Of a stretch of DNA of 64,000 nucleotides, positions 24,445-36,418 are shown one piece after another (the first letter of the stretch is position 1; the number at the start of each line of letters is the position of its first letter). The notes beneath the pieces were generated by a model, which saw only the letters and a list, made by a program, of their open reading frames with translations, did not search any database and had not been told where the DNA came from. A program made the position numbers and the translations under genes. Source of the stretch: Pyronema omphalodes (lineage: Eukaryota; Ascomycota; Pezizomycetes; Pezizales; Pyronemataceae); assembly GCA_024516155.1 (NCBI GenBank), contig JAJJXM010000001.1, forward strand, positions 806,001 to 870,000. Direction: 5' to 3'.

Positions 24445-25263
24445 AGATATACCCCTCTTCCATACTACCCTGCATGCAGCAAGTATCTGTGTGTTATCAT
24501 AGGTTGTCTCATCTGTTCGTCAGACCAGATTTTGCGTGTGTACATATGTATCAAGACATCAGGACAACAGGATAAACCAGGGTATCAATTCGCTATCAGG
24601 AAGCAAGCAGACAAGCAGACAAGCAAGCAGGCAAGCAGGCAAGCACGGGTGATCGATCTGGGTGTGTGTGACGCAGCAATTTATATTAGGTTCCCCGCAG
24701 TTGTGTGGTTATTATCGCACATGAAATGTACATATGTATGTTATTCAAGGCTATTCGGTCCAATCACTTTCCAGTTCCGTTCAAATTTTAATCACATTCA
24801 GTGACCTTCGGTTCCACTGTTTTCGGTTGCATGCACAATACTCGTCCGTATACACATGTAGAGTATCGGAGGGAGCAGGATGATGATAAAAAAGCAAAGA
24901 TGGTATGTCTAGATTGCAATTCGATATAAAACCATACGGTGAACCAATTAAACAAAAACAACACAACAATTGATGCTGATAGATAAAATAAAACCTGATT
25001 CTCGGCATCGCATTCCCTCCCAAACAATGAAACAAAACAAGACCAAAGCATACAAAGCTAAGCACACAAGCCTGCTAGCAATTGGCTGTGATATCAAACA
25101 AAAATTGTAGAAACGAAGACAGACAAACTTTATACTTTTCCCGAATAATTCTCCCAAATCAAAATTCCGCAGCCCAAAGTGCCAATCAAACAAAAGAAAT
25201 CAAATGATCATGATATGTCGTTATAGAAGCTTTTCCTTTCAAGGATCAAAGACTGCGACTAGT

Positions 25264-25905
25264 TTAGTACTGTCCGTGACTTCCGTTGTTGCTAGGTTTC
25301 GCCTGCTTGGCAGCCTGCTTAACGTTCTCCTTCTTGCTTCCCAAGTAGTTTGCAATAGCTCCCATCAACTCGGAAGAAACGACAAAGGCACTGGTAACAC
25401 CAGCCTTGGCCATGGGGATGTATCCAGAGTTCTCATCACCAGCGATTCTGGAGAACTCGTCCTCGTAAACCTTGAAGACGTACTCCTGCTTCTCCTTGGC
25501 AAAGTCCTGACCACGGACAATGACCTCAGCAACAACCTTGCGCGGGTATCCAACAGAGTCGATGATGACGGTCTTGATGTTATCGGTGGACTCCTTGACG
25601 ATGGGGAAGCGGGCCTCGACAGCTCCGAGTCCAGAGTCGGCGAGCTCGTCGGCCTTGTTGACGTAGGGGTAGGTCATGGACAAGTAGGGTGATAGAGGAG
25701 CAATGAAGCGGCTGTAGGCGGAGGCAGAAAGAGCAATGGTCTTCTGTCCAATGGGGTGAGAGCTGAAGGTGTTGATTCCATCGGCAACAACGGGGAAGGA
25801 CTTGAGGTGCTCGATGGACTTCAAGCTGGGAGAGGTGGGAGCAGAGCCATTGCCAGTGGAGCTGCGGCTGCGGACGGGGGAACCGGTCTCTGCGTGAGGG
25901 GCCAT
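25264..25905 (-). CDS. CAP20 / perilipin-like lipid droplet protein
   Basis: Single-exon gene, 213 residues. It matches the fungal perilipin family (Colletotrichum CAP20, Metarhizium MPL1) that coats lipid droplets and controls triglyceride turnover; CAP20 is needed for appressorium function in plant pathogens. The sequence shows a short Ser/Pro-rich N-terminus, then the PAT-like region with the motif HLKSFPVVADGINTF and a following PLSPYLSMTYPYV segment. Amphipathic stretches run to about residue 195 and a polar tail ends SNNGSHGQY. The predicted leader (25906-25985) is a CT/CA-rich run of CAA, CTA and CCAA repeats, common before strongly expressed fungal genes. No intron is needed. Presence of this gene does not by itself make the organism a pathogen. 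Confidence 0.88.
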   Translation of the reverse strand: MAPHAETGSPVRSRSSTGNGSAPTSPSLKSIEHLKSFPVVADGINTFSSHPIGQKTIALSASAYSRFIAPLSPYLSMTYPYVNKADELADSGLGAVEARFPIVKESTDNIKTVIIDSVGYPRKVVAEVIVRGQDFAKEKQEYVFKVYEDEFSRIAGDENSGYIPMAKAGVTSAFVVSSELMGAIANYLGSKKENVKQAAKQAKPSNNGSHGQY

Positions 25906-25985
25906 TGTTATTGTTGGTTGGTTGTTTGGTTGGTTGGTTGGTAGAAGGTAGAAGGTAGAAGTAGTAGTAGTAGTTGTTGTTGGAT
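25906..25985 (-). repeat. Simple-repeat leader of the CAP20-like gene
   Basis: Read on the minus strand this is CAACAA, CTACTA, CTTCTAC and CCAA repeats ending at the ATG. It is pyrimidine-rich and G-poor, as in many fungal core promoters and leaders. Confidence 0.6.
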
Positions 25986-28900
25986 TCTGGTGATGCTGTT
26001 AGCTGGATGTGATGGCTTAATATATATATGTGTGAGTTGGTGAAAAGGAAGACGGACTGTGGAACTGTTCAAGTAGCTGTGTGATCTGATGATGATGCTT
26101 TGCTGATGCTACCAACACGGCGGACTGCTCGGTATTTGTATTTCCTCACGGTGGAGGGTGTACTGTACTCTCCTCTCGCTGTCGTGGTTGCTGTGTGCCC
26201 AGCTGTTTTCCTGGCTGCCGTAGCTCGGAGCTATTCGTCGTATCCTGTCGCCCTAGCTATCTCGTGGCAACGTAATGTTACCACTCGCACGTGCATTTGA
26301 GGGGTGTGCAGCATATTGTGCGCTGATAGAGAGATAGGCGGTTGGCAGGTAGCTGTCCTGCCTGTGATGCTGATTCCGCCGCATCATCTTGCTTCTGCTC
26401 CTGCTTCTACCGCTGCGCTGCTCCTTCTCGCATGGAGCATCATCATCCTCCACCTGTGCGTCCTCTTCTCTTCCCTCTTCCTCTTCCCTCGTCTGATTGC
26501 GATACGCAGCTACCACTATCTAGCCCCATCACCATCACGGCTTCTCCCTGTCTGTGTACCTGTTATCTCCATTCCGCTTGGCAACCCGAAAATCTGCAAA
26601 TTCTCATTCGCATGTGAAAATGAGGTCAACCCCAACTGACAGCTTAATCTAACTTTGTACCGGTATAATCAGACGAACGAATCGCCGGAACCTGATGATC
26701 TGCTTGAGGCGAGCCCCCAACCCCCAATGGGTAGTACGCTAATACCAAAGCACCTCACTGTACACCGAGCACAAAATAAACCACTCACTCTGCGCCACTG
26801 AGAAGGCATAGTGCTGCCGTGTTTTGAAGAATTCCTTATGGCCCATACAAGCGATGTGGAGAACGGCAATTAGAAACACAGTCTAAGCATATGCGGATGC
26901 GGAAAAGTTAACGTCAAAGGTACAGCCGTACAGCCAACTGGCTTTCACATGTCAGCATTTATCACGTTTTGTCAACGCACCACTCCATGAAACAATTTGA
27001 ATGAACAACGAAACATGCCAGAGTCAGACTTCAACCGCGTAGCTTGATAAACGCAACTCCAATTCCAATTTCGCCAGTTTAATTCAGCCAGACGGAGAAA
27101 ATTCCAATTGACTCATATGTAGCCAGGCTGCCAGCGCGCATCCGCGCCTCACCACAATATGTACCGCCTCACACCATCGTCACATACCCCCCCCCCCCCC
27201 CAGTGAAATAATACGATCTCCGCATCTACATGCTTCACAAGCAGTGTTTCCCATCAAAAGCTTGTTTATGGTACCGGTGTTTATGTCCAGGTTTAAGCAA
27301 CCCCTCCATGAACCCGAAATAGCTTTTCACTAATGCTCACGACAGCTAGAACAAAGCGGGATTAACCCCTCGGTAAGAGGTTTTTCCGCCAAACCCCATC
27401 CGCAAACAGCATACGGAACGTCCGATCAATCTCTGCAACAACTGACACACCGTACACCAAAATGCGCAATTCTCTGGTGTGGGCTAGAAGGAGCAGGAGC
27501 AGAAGCAGGAAAATGCCATGCAGAGTAAAGTATAGATTACAGGGCGGCTTTTGCCCCACTACATATGCGTCAACGTTTTAACGAAGAAAAGTCCCTGACA
27601 GCGCAGCCTGTCAGAGAACTTGCATGCCTGGCGGCTGGTCTTGTCGCCGCTCTACCCCTCCCGGGGAATGAGGAGGTCATGGCTTCTGTTATGTAAGTAA
27701 CTCTGGCTGGAGGAAGTGTGATCTCATCTCGACAACTCTCTCTGCCCTATCGGAATCTAGGCCAAATGCCCGGGTGTAAGCCGAGGTTTATATGAACGTT
27801 TATCATGTGCTTAAATGTTGTCTTATTGTAAACAAACACAGGATGTGAATGACGCTTGAACAGTTGTCAATTATTGAGCTAGTTGGAGTTTACTGACTTC
27901 TGACAATGAATGAGCTAGGGCGCAAGTTCGGCATCATATGTCGCAGATATCGAACGGTCCGGTCCGTCCACCGTCGTTCCACGAGGATGCCGCTCTCCCG
28001 GGATAGCACGGAAGGATTCTGAAGAATGAAGCCTTATTGTATTGAATCCTTTTTTAGGGACGACTCAAAATCTACGCTGGTTCCGTTCCTGTTACATATC
28101 TCAACGGATAGTCAACCGATAATCCACGGAAGACCAACGGAATATGACCCACTTAGAGTGCCTTTTATGAAGGCTTCGAAAGTTCCCATAATCAACAATC
28201 AAGATACAAGCCCAAAATAGGTCTAACAGGAGGCATATCATATCTGAGAAATCTCACCGGTCCAGTTATTAACAAATCCACATGTACCTTTGAAGCACGA
28301 TCACTGCAACTCGTTACCCGCGCGCGAACGATCTCCGTTTTATGATATCTTTCGTTATCTAGGAAGCTGGGTTCTGCTGAGCATATTGCAACCCTCGTGC
28401 GTGGGGTGCAGGAATATCCAGGAGGTGAGAACACATATACTCAGATATCTGATCCCAGTGTGGGGGTTACGAATGATACGGCCCGAAGAGAGAAGCTCTG
28501 CAGAGCTCTGGGGAATTTCCGGAATTATGCAAGTGAAATGAGCCATTGTGAAGCTCGTGAAGTCGATGCTCATGCTCGTTGCGATGTACAAGGCATGTTC
28601 CCCAAACGCATCCGGTGATATTTCCAAGCTTCCTGTTTCCACTTATGATAGACATGCTGTATCGTACTTAGAGTACGTATGCTCCCCACAGCGCACGATC
28701 TTGCTTTGCGATATGGAATGCCTTGTAAATCAGCGTCAAGAGAACCGTCAAAGACCTGCTGCGAGCCTCTATATCCTATCATATTCCCTTCTTCACACGT
28801 GCTATCTTGCTGGATAAATCTACATGTATGTAAGCTTCAGATTGATGAATTCTTGATCGGCCCGGGAAAAAGGCAATTGATTATCGATATGGTTCTTCTC

Positions 28901-31900
28901 CTGCTTCTGCTGATGCGGACAGGTTAAGGATTCTCGTGCCTTGTGAAAACGTACCGTTGGGTGCAATAACATGCCAAGCTGTGAGAAAGTTCGCCAAGGC
29001 GGGGAAACTGCACGACATAGATTTACTGCTAATGAGGCTGTAAGATGAGTATAGAAAGCTCGCTTATTCTGTCTTCTGTCCCAGAGCTGTGTTGGAATTC
29101 CCGGAGGTTGGACATGGATTCACAAAGGGTCACTCGCACTATGCGATTCGCACGCAATTTTGCCACCGCATAGTCTAGCCGAATGGAAGGTTCTATACTG
29201 CGCTGATCTTATTAGTGGGTATGAACGGATGATAGGGTCTTTTTTCCAGGTGTCATTGAACCCGACAGTTACCGTTGGCTACCTTGATGCCCCTTCGGTT
29301 CATCGGGGCGCGCCGCTTGCGATGGAGAATACTAGACTAGCTAACAGCTGCACTCTATATTGGAACGATTGCTCTAGGGACAAACTGGTGGCCCTAGGAA
29401 ATTTGTTTCCTGGGTTGAAATTGACGGGTTGTAGTACGGAATCCAGTGGAAGATCAGCTAAAGTAACTAAGGGTCCATACACTAAAATTTAGATGCATTG
29501 AAGTTCAGCTAGCAGTTACCATTTGCACGTGGGAATGAACTCTTTAGAGTATCAAACTCTGGTTAGACTCTTGCTAGTGAGCTGTTTGACCCTAATATTT
29601 TCTAAACTCTTTGCTTTGGATCCTCAAACATAGTTCCAAATTGCTCTTCCTAAAAAGTTGACCTTAGTCTTCAGCATCATGTCTCTACTCAGTGTGAGGA
29701 TACAGCAAGCTCGGAACTTTTTTTTTTAAAAAAAAAAGAAACCCTAACTCCCTGCCCTAATTCTCCTCAATTCCTAATTCCCAATCCCGTCAATCCCGCA
29801 CTTCCAATAACTAAGGCCAAAAATGATGTCACCACAGAAACATCTAATACTCTAATCCCACAGTACAGTGTAACCTCCCATCCCATCCCATCCGCCCATT
29901 CCTCCACCATCTTACTCCCATCTATCCATCCGCCATCCACTATCCAATGTGATACGACCCAAGCACCCATCAGCTAATCCTCATCCCTCCATCACCCCTA
30001 TACAACGCCACAAACTCAAAAACACATGAAATCAAGTAGTACGATCGGTTGTACAACACGGCATATCTGGCGCAATATACCGTGACCATGAATCGTTCCA
30101 AATTCTGAAAAGTAATATGATAACCATAGTTGGTTACAGTTGTGACGTCGATTGAAATTGAAATTGAGATTCGGCACACGTGAAAGGTGTTCAGAAAACG
30201 CCACTGTTGGTGTAGGACTAGGTGCTGATGCTGTGCTATGTCATCGTCGTACCATGGTATATACATAGGGATTATGGGATGGGGAATCCGGGGGGAGGAT
30301 CCTGCTCTGGCTCCTGCTTCTACTTTTGATGCATCGGGGTATTGGAATTTAGATATGGATTGTAACTATGTAAAGGCTTACTAATAATCAAACAACCTCT
30401 CAATCTTCACCCTAAATCTTCCGGATGTCTATCGACCGGATAGGGAGATTTCCAAAGCATGACTGAGTTCTGGAAGTACTTGATTCCTCAAAAAGGTAAG
30501 ATAACTAGGATCAGATATGTTATTACTATATCGAGCTTAGATACTACAGTTTCTTTTCTAACTAATAATCTTAGTCTGTATTGAGCTTCTCTCAGCTATT
30601 TCTGGTTATGAAGTAGGTATATTATTATCTGACTGGATCATCATCAGAAACCCCTAGAAAAAGCGCATGACTGGCATCTCGAAATGGCCGGGTACGAAAT
30701 TTCCCAATCGGGAAGGATTTCCAGATACGTAGGGTCCTAAAAGAGAGTTCCGTAGACGAACGATGTAGCAAAAATATCTGTATTGTTATGCAAACTGGTG
30801 TTTGAACAGAAGAATAAAATATCAAGACCCAATATTCCGTTTTTATAGATATTTTTGTACAGCGTAATCTTTGCAAGTATCAACTTAAAGATTTGCGGTT
30901 GACTCGGTTGCTTAAGTATAACTGAGTCGCCCAGATATTTGGTGTTATTACTTTGGGAAAGGCTTAGATGGTGTTTTCTGTTAATCCAGTTGGCCGCATG
31001 CAAATTGTATAGGCCAAACTACCTCGTAAAAGTACGACTATGCGTTCATATACTAGGTTTGAATATTCCTGAGCTCGGTCGACGTTCATTTTCTTGTATA
31101 TAACTAGAAATTTTAATCCAAAACTCCAAGTAATGAAATAATAGAGATATGTGATATTTGAGACAGACTGAGTTCACTCCGTTGTGGTTATGAAGGAAAT
31201 TACGGTTGTATTTTTTTTGTGCATATAGTATGTAGACTCATGACTTCTAAGGGCCGAGTAATTGATTATTGATTTGCTATTTCGGTTATAGGAGAATTAC
31301 GTGGACTGTATGGAAACAGATTTGTAAATATCCGGCAGTTGATTACTTGATGTGAGATAACGTGACTAGGATTTGGCTCGCAGGAGGTGGATGTATTTAA
31401 AGACGAAGCCGGCGCTGTTTATCTAATTTTCATTGTTTCCTGCATAGACTTCTAGGTTGACGCATAGGTTTTTATAAATTAGCTAGATTTATGATAGGAT
31501 CAAATAAACGCAACTTATAGTTACCATAATTATTTTCAAGAATGAGAAGCAATAGGTTGAGCATTGATTTTCAGTTTCGAAGATACGGTCCTGTTGGATT
31601 GATTTCTATTGGTGAAGACTAAGCCAAATAAGTGCTTTAAGGTTTGAAGTCTTGAAGATTAAACTGAATTATATGATATCGATGTACTACTCCATTAAAA
31701 TCACGAGTAAGGCGCCTGACTTGAGAATTTCTCTATGACCCCCCATTTCATAAGAAGTTTCGAGTTTTATGATAAGCCCTTGCAGGTGCCGAAGCAGGAT
31801 GCATCATACAGCACTCCATGACATCCGCAACAGTTGTTTGTATGGATTCTGAGGATCTCTTCATCAAGGTTATGGAGTTGATGGCTGCGCTTTCTGCCTA

Positions 31901-33373
31901 AACTCATTTATAACGTAACCAATAACGAGATCGAGATGGCCTCCGAAGACATTGTCGGAAATCCCAATAGAATTTCATAGATTCGTAGATCGTAAAGTTG
32001 TAGGTAGGGGGGGTAACGGGTCAAACAAAAAGGATGCTTCGATCATTCTGTTTGATCATTCTCTATATCAAACACAAACTAAGAGTCCCTTTTTAGTTAT
32101 TGCTGCTATACTACCTAATAATTGGCGCCACGTCTGATACATCCAATATACATATTATCACTGTAGATTGAAGTATATTTAGCCTACGGCTCACTACCCT
32201 GGAGTATGTACATAATACAAATCCAAAAGTGGGGCAGAGCAGCCTTACAAGTGGGAAGGCGTCGCGTGCGGGGCACAGGGATCAACCCCTCAATTAAAAA
32301 TAATATCACAGTGTATTGGACGAAACCCAACCGCGCCTAATTGTAGAGTTCAGTTCCCACAAGCGATGACTGCTGTGGATTTTTTCCAATGCAAATTTTG
32401 TAAGATGCGGACACCCCGCTTTGGTTTTTATGGTTCGCAAGACAGGATGTCACATCTGATCAAAGATTGAATATAGCGCGTGGATCTGCAGATATATCAC
32501 CATCTATAAAACTCGTCTTTACTCAATGCTAGGTCTTGGTTGCTTGCGGTTGCTAATACGTGTTCACATCAGATCACTCGATATTCGTTCGAGCTGGATT
32601 TCAAGATATTAAACGAGATAGATAAACGGGACGTATTTTATCCGGGATTAGGGAATTGGCGTGCCTCATTAGGTTGGTTTGACCACGAGGACAGGAAACC
32701 CGGATTTTTTTTGTCCCTCATAGGCCTTTAAGGCCACAATTGGAGTATGATTAAATCAAATTCAACGAGATAGATAAAAGAACACTTATACTCCTCTGCC
32801 ATAATCCAACATACATCATTTCCATCTGATACTATCTAGTACCTTGACATAATGATTAATAGTGGCTGTCATCTCATTTCGTTTACTTTGGGAAGTTCGG
32901 ATATTCAAAAGATCCTTGATTGTTTTGGCATATCAGCATCTATGTCCTACAGTTATACGAATAAGTGTGATCCCACAATGATTTGAGTTTTTGTGATTAA
33001 AATGATGTTGGGAAGCTATCCAATGTCATTATCACCCCCTGTGCGTACGAAATCTGCCAGTACTGGCCGGTACTAGCTGGTACAACCCGCCTGGATATGA
33101 GCTCGCCTGTGCCGATGCTCTGCAGCTAGCGCTACACCGCAATAACCGCCATTGCCTGCTACACCGGTTTTTATTTATTTTATTATTTTTTCATTCGATT
33201 TCCCTTTTTTCTCTTTTTTTGTTACTTTTTTTTTGTTGTTTTATATCTCGTTTTTGGCAACCGCGCTAGTAGCAAGCGACGGCATGATGTCACGGTTAGA
33301 CGCTTGGGGGCGTTTCTGTTCAGACAGCATAGTTATTTTTTCTTGCTTCAAAGTGAGTTGAGAAAAATCATTA
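25986..33373. other. Gene-poor region, about 7.4 kb
   Basis: I find no gene with a recognisable product. The part next to 25986 is the promoter side of the CAP20-like gene. Open frames at 28.0-29.5 kb (the longest is 110 aa at 29160-29492, +) lie on both strands, overlap and carry no motif. They could be decayed coding DNA but I cannot show it. A C15 tract is at 27187-27201. A short GGTCCGGTCCGTCC word at about 27956 resembles subterminal words of the hAT-like element at 61.3 kb. 30.3-33.3 kb is AT-rich with T runs. Confidence 0.5.
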
Positions 33374-34313
33374 TTATGGTAAATAGGAAAAATGTATCAT
33401 GACGCCCTCCTCACGGATTGACTCCCTCGCCGGACCACGTTCTCCCTTTCTTCCCACCCTCAAGAATACCTCTGATAATCCAACCCCCCTTTTATCCAAC
33501 TCTATTTCGTCCTCTAAATTCTGAGGCTCTTCAATAACCAACCATGGCCTTGGCACCTCAGGAAGGATTTCCGGTGTATCGAGCGGTAACATAGCATTCC
33601 CCAACCTCCACACTGGTGTTGTACCCATTATCGCCGAATACAAGTCCGTATAATCCGTCTTACTAGATGCATAAACTCGTAGGGTTAACTGTGCAATTCC
33701 TATTGCTCCACATGGATGGTCCGTATTGTCCAATGTTAACGGCACTCTCCGGTCTCGGGGTGTCAAGTCATGACACCAAAGTGGAATTTGTCCATGATTA
33801 TTATGCTGTGTGGTGATTGATGACTCTGGGGCAGTAATTGTGTATCTTATTTCCGCTCCACTAGGATTCTTACGACCGCGTTCGACTGGTATGGAATAGT
33901 TTATTCGAACTCTGCTGTTGCACCGAGTGATGCGTCTGTGAAGACTGGTGTAGTCGAAGGTTCCAGGCGTGGTTAGAGCGAAATCAATTAAGCCATAGTG
34001 CTTAGCTCCATATGGATGATCGTTCCGTAAATCTATTGAGTCATTGATGAATGCAATAAGCTCAATGTAGGATCCGTCTTCGAACATGATGAGTCTGTTT
34101 TCGATTTGGCCATCTTTGGAGCGTCCACCGGGTGTTACGATAAAGTTACTGGCGATCCACGGTGGAGGTCTGATGAGATCCTTATACGATAGTAAGAGGA
34201 CTATGTGGTCGATCTGTGGTATCGCCAATGAGCCTCTAGATATCAGTGGTACAATTTCTACCTGAAGAAAGGATTTAGATTTACGTCCCGGCAAGAATAT
34301 GAAGTCTTACCAT
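33374..34313 (-). CDS. Glyoxalase-like domain protein
   Basis: Predicted 296 residues. The long frame (34294-33374) has no ATG near its start: its first codons are TTG CCG. An upstream ATG at 34313-34311 is followed directly by a donor (GTAAGAC). Removing a 49-nt intron (34310-34262, ending TTTCTTCAG) joins ATG to GTAGAAATT, so the protein begins MVEIVPL and exon 1 codes for the initiator Met only. The early sequence IPQIDHIVLLLSYKDL is the usual opening strand of the glyoxalase-like (Glyoxalase_3) fold, followed by NFIVTPGG and ENRLIMFEDGSYIELIAF. These fit a vicinal-oxygen-chelate domain; substrate and metal are unknown. It is divergent from the AKTIP-like gene, 760 bp apart. Confidence 0.75.
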
Positions 34314-35073
34314 TGACTTAGAGTATTAATTGAAACGGTCTGTCTTGTCTGTTCTTATAAGAGAAATTCTATTGTGTATTGTAAAGGTTTCTGTAGAAGA
34401 GAAGTAGAAAAATTCTTGTTTTGCTTTGCGGTGGCCTCGAAGATTCGGCCCAGAAAAATTCAATTGGCGTACGCTGGATTTATAATGCTCTTAAAATGCC
34501 GTATTGAATGGGGATAGCCGTGTTTTCTTTTTTTTCTGCTTCATCTTTACGATGAGCTGCATTCTCCGGTCTAGTCTGCGTTTATATGACCTTGGTGCAC
34601 GTAGGTTAAGCAAAAAGAAGGATGGTCCAGTTAGGCTCACCCGAGATGGTGCGTTGGTTCGCAGGTTTTTGTGTTTGCTATATGGGATATCCTCGATTTT
34701 AAAGCGTTCTAGTTGGTCCGGTATATCGGTTTTGCTTTCGGACACCCAGATCGCGGTTTATCTGATAGATGACGCCTTCTTCCTGGGCGGTCACGCGAGA
34801 GGCTACCAGTAACCAGTGCATCGCCTACTATTGGCATGTCGGTAGTTTCGCTTCAACACCCAGGAAACTGTATTCCACGCATATGTACCATTGGAATTTC
34901 CTTCAGTGAGTATGATATTTTATGGTGTTGGATGGTAAGTCATCGCAATGGCTCAAGCTCCCTACCACGTGACCCCTGTAACCAGGGACCAGAGCTCGCC
35001 TACCGCGACCCAAGCTCAACACCTCCGACACGGCAACCCAGTTAACTCTCGCCGACAACCGTGAATTAACACA
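34314..35073. other. Divergent intergenic, glyoxalase-like / AKTIP-like genes
   Basis: Contains both promoters. Overlapping frames at 34491-34745 (-) and 34504-34812 (+) lack an ATG start or motif. An ATG at 34949 opens a 38-codon frame (MAQAPYHV...) that could be an upstream exon of the AKTIP-like gene if a donor near 35041 (GTTAAC) is used with an acceptor before GACTATATG. Confidence 0.4.
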
Positions 35074-35738
35074 ATGCACCCCACCAACAATAAGGACTAT
35101 ATGAAACACCAGCGTCTGGTTGAATTGTTCATCTCACTTTGTTCTGGAGTGATTTTCTGCTAATAATAGCTCTCAGCGCGAGTCTACAACAGATTGCTCC
35201 CCCGGGTGTATACCTTACCTTATCACCGATCCAACCCTTTCAAATATGGCACGGTGTCCTATTCCCTCGTCGTGGCCCCTATGCCAGTGCCATCATCCGT
35301 TTTACCTTCGACTTCGCTTCAGGTACGGGTTTACCAACGATAGATCTCAACACGCGTGTATTCCACCCACTCGTTGATCCCATCTGCGGTCGTGTTCATC
35401 TCCCAAGAAGAGGTCCAACCATCTCCGATCTACTTGAGGAGCTGAAAACGATATTTGAAAGCTCGGATCTACTTGATTCATTGGCAGAGGGACAGATTGT
35501 GGACCGTGACGCTTGGAAGAGCTGGAACGGAAGGCGGGAGGGAACTGCAGGATGGACAGAAAAGGTCGAACGACTTGTTGATGCCAGCAAGGAAGCCATT
35601 AGAAGCAACTATGGAGATAAAGAACCAATTTTACTGAAGGGGGACATTGACGATGTTGATAAGACGGTTGTGGACAAATTCAAAAACGCAGCCGCAGAAG
35701 GTTTACGGGAAAGGGGTATTCACGTGAGGGAATACTAA
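35074..35738 (+). CDS. AKTIP-like ubiquitin-conjugating enzyme variant (UEV)
   Basis: Predicted 204 residues in two exons, 35074-35126 and 35177-35738. The 50-nt intron (GTTCAT...CTCTCAG, branch-like TGCTAAT) restores the sequence QRLVEFASLQQIAPPGVYLTLSP, the N-terminal helix and first strand of a UBC fold. Then come FQIWHGVLFPRRGPYASAIIRF, LPTIDLNTRVFHPLVDP and a helical C-terminal part. The FHPLVDP wording is that of AKTIP/Fused-toes proteins. The usual HPN tripeptide and the spaced catalytic Cys of active E2s are missing (one Cys follows in DPICGR, too close to be equivalent). So it is probably a non-catalytic variant; in animals AKTIP works in the FTS-Hook-FHIP dynein adaptor. The start could lie further upstream (see the intergenic entry). 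Confidence 0.75.
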
Positions 35739-36418
35739 GGCGTTGTTTAATGACTATGGGGTAGAAGGATGCATAGATCGATGAGCTTGATTATTTTTGT
35801 TTATGGCGTTTTTGGAAGCGTGGTTTTGATATATCACAGCTGCATGTATTAATGGTTGGATTAAGAGAGCATTGCAAGTATACCCAGTTAAATACCTAAG
35901 GTACTAGCGAAGAATTTACCGTCTTTAATAGCTGTTTGGCTTTGTTTCCTATCGAAGCTATAGCGTAGGCGGAGTACATGCACATCCTCCACTTATGTCT
36001 ATTAGGATACTTTCCTCCATCGCTCAATACTTACTTTTCTCCACACATTCATCCATCTGTCGATACAACCCAACCATTGTTGGCCTATGAACTTGCTATA
36101 AGATTGCTTTATATCTTCCCCCTTCAAGCTTTAATTACCCTCAAACCCTGCTCCTCACATTGGAGACTCAGTGGACTGTTGGTCAATGGGCTTTTTCCAA
36201 GCACTATATTTTTACGACGAGATTCTTCGTGACCTCAAAAAGAACCCCCGGCGCTCGGTCATCTTCCGCTGGTTTTGCAGACGCCTCCATTACCTCCTAA
36301 ATTGCTTCCTTCCGAACAACTCGTCGTGGCTAACGGACACCGATCTCGGGGACATCGATCTGGAGCGCAACGATTTCTATTCCGAATTCTCGGTTTCAGT
36401 CAGCTCACTGGTCTAGAT
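35739..36418. other. Intergenic, upstream of vWA-like gene
   Basis: No separate gene. An in-frame extension of the next gene to an ATG at 36275 exists, but the sequence from 36419 (MSVNYPYPGDYTG) looks like the natural start. Confidence 0.45.

Larger units (their letters stand above)
22154..25263. other. Gene-poor intergenic with a GC-rich hairpin island and simple repeats
   Basis: No gene supported. The first part is the 3' flank of the histidine gene. A GC-rich patch at about 22680-23060 contains a hairpin (listed separately) and two overlapping opposite frames of 75 and 93 aa without known motif. From 23.5 kb on the DNA is AT-rich with ACATAC/TATGTA words, A/T runs, a G24 tract at 24421-24444 and an AAGCAGAC-type repeat at about 24600-24645. 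The last 450 bp are the 3' flank of the CAP20-like gene. Confidence 0.55.

Noticed and set aside
28026..29492. Possible decayed gene suggested by clustered frames
   Set aside because: Frames occur on both strands, overlap, need no consistent splicing and match no family I recognise.
34491..34812. Overlapping frames on both strands between divergent genes
   Set aside because: The minus frame has no ATG; the plus frame has no motif; the area is a promoter region.
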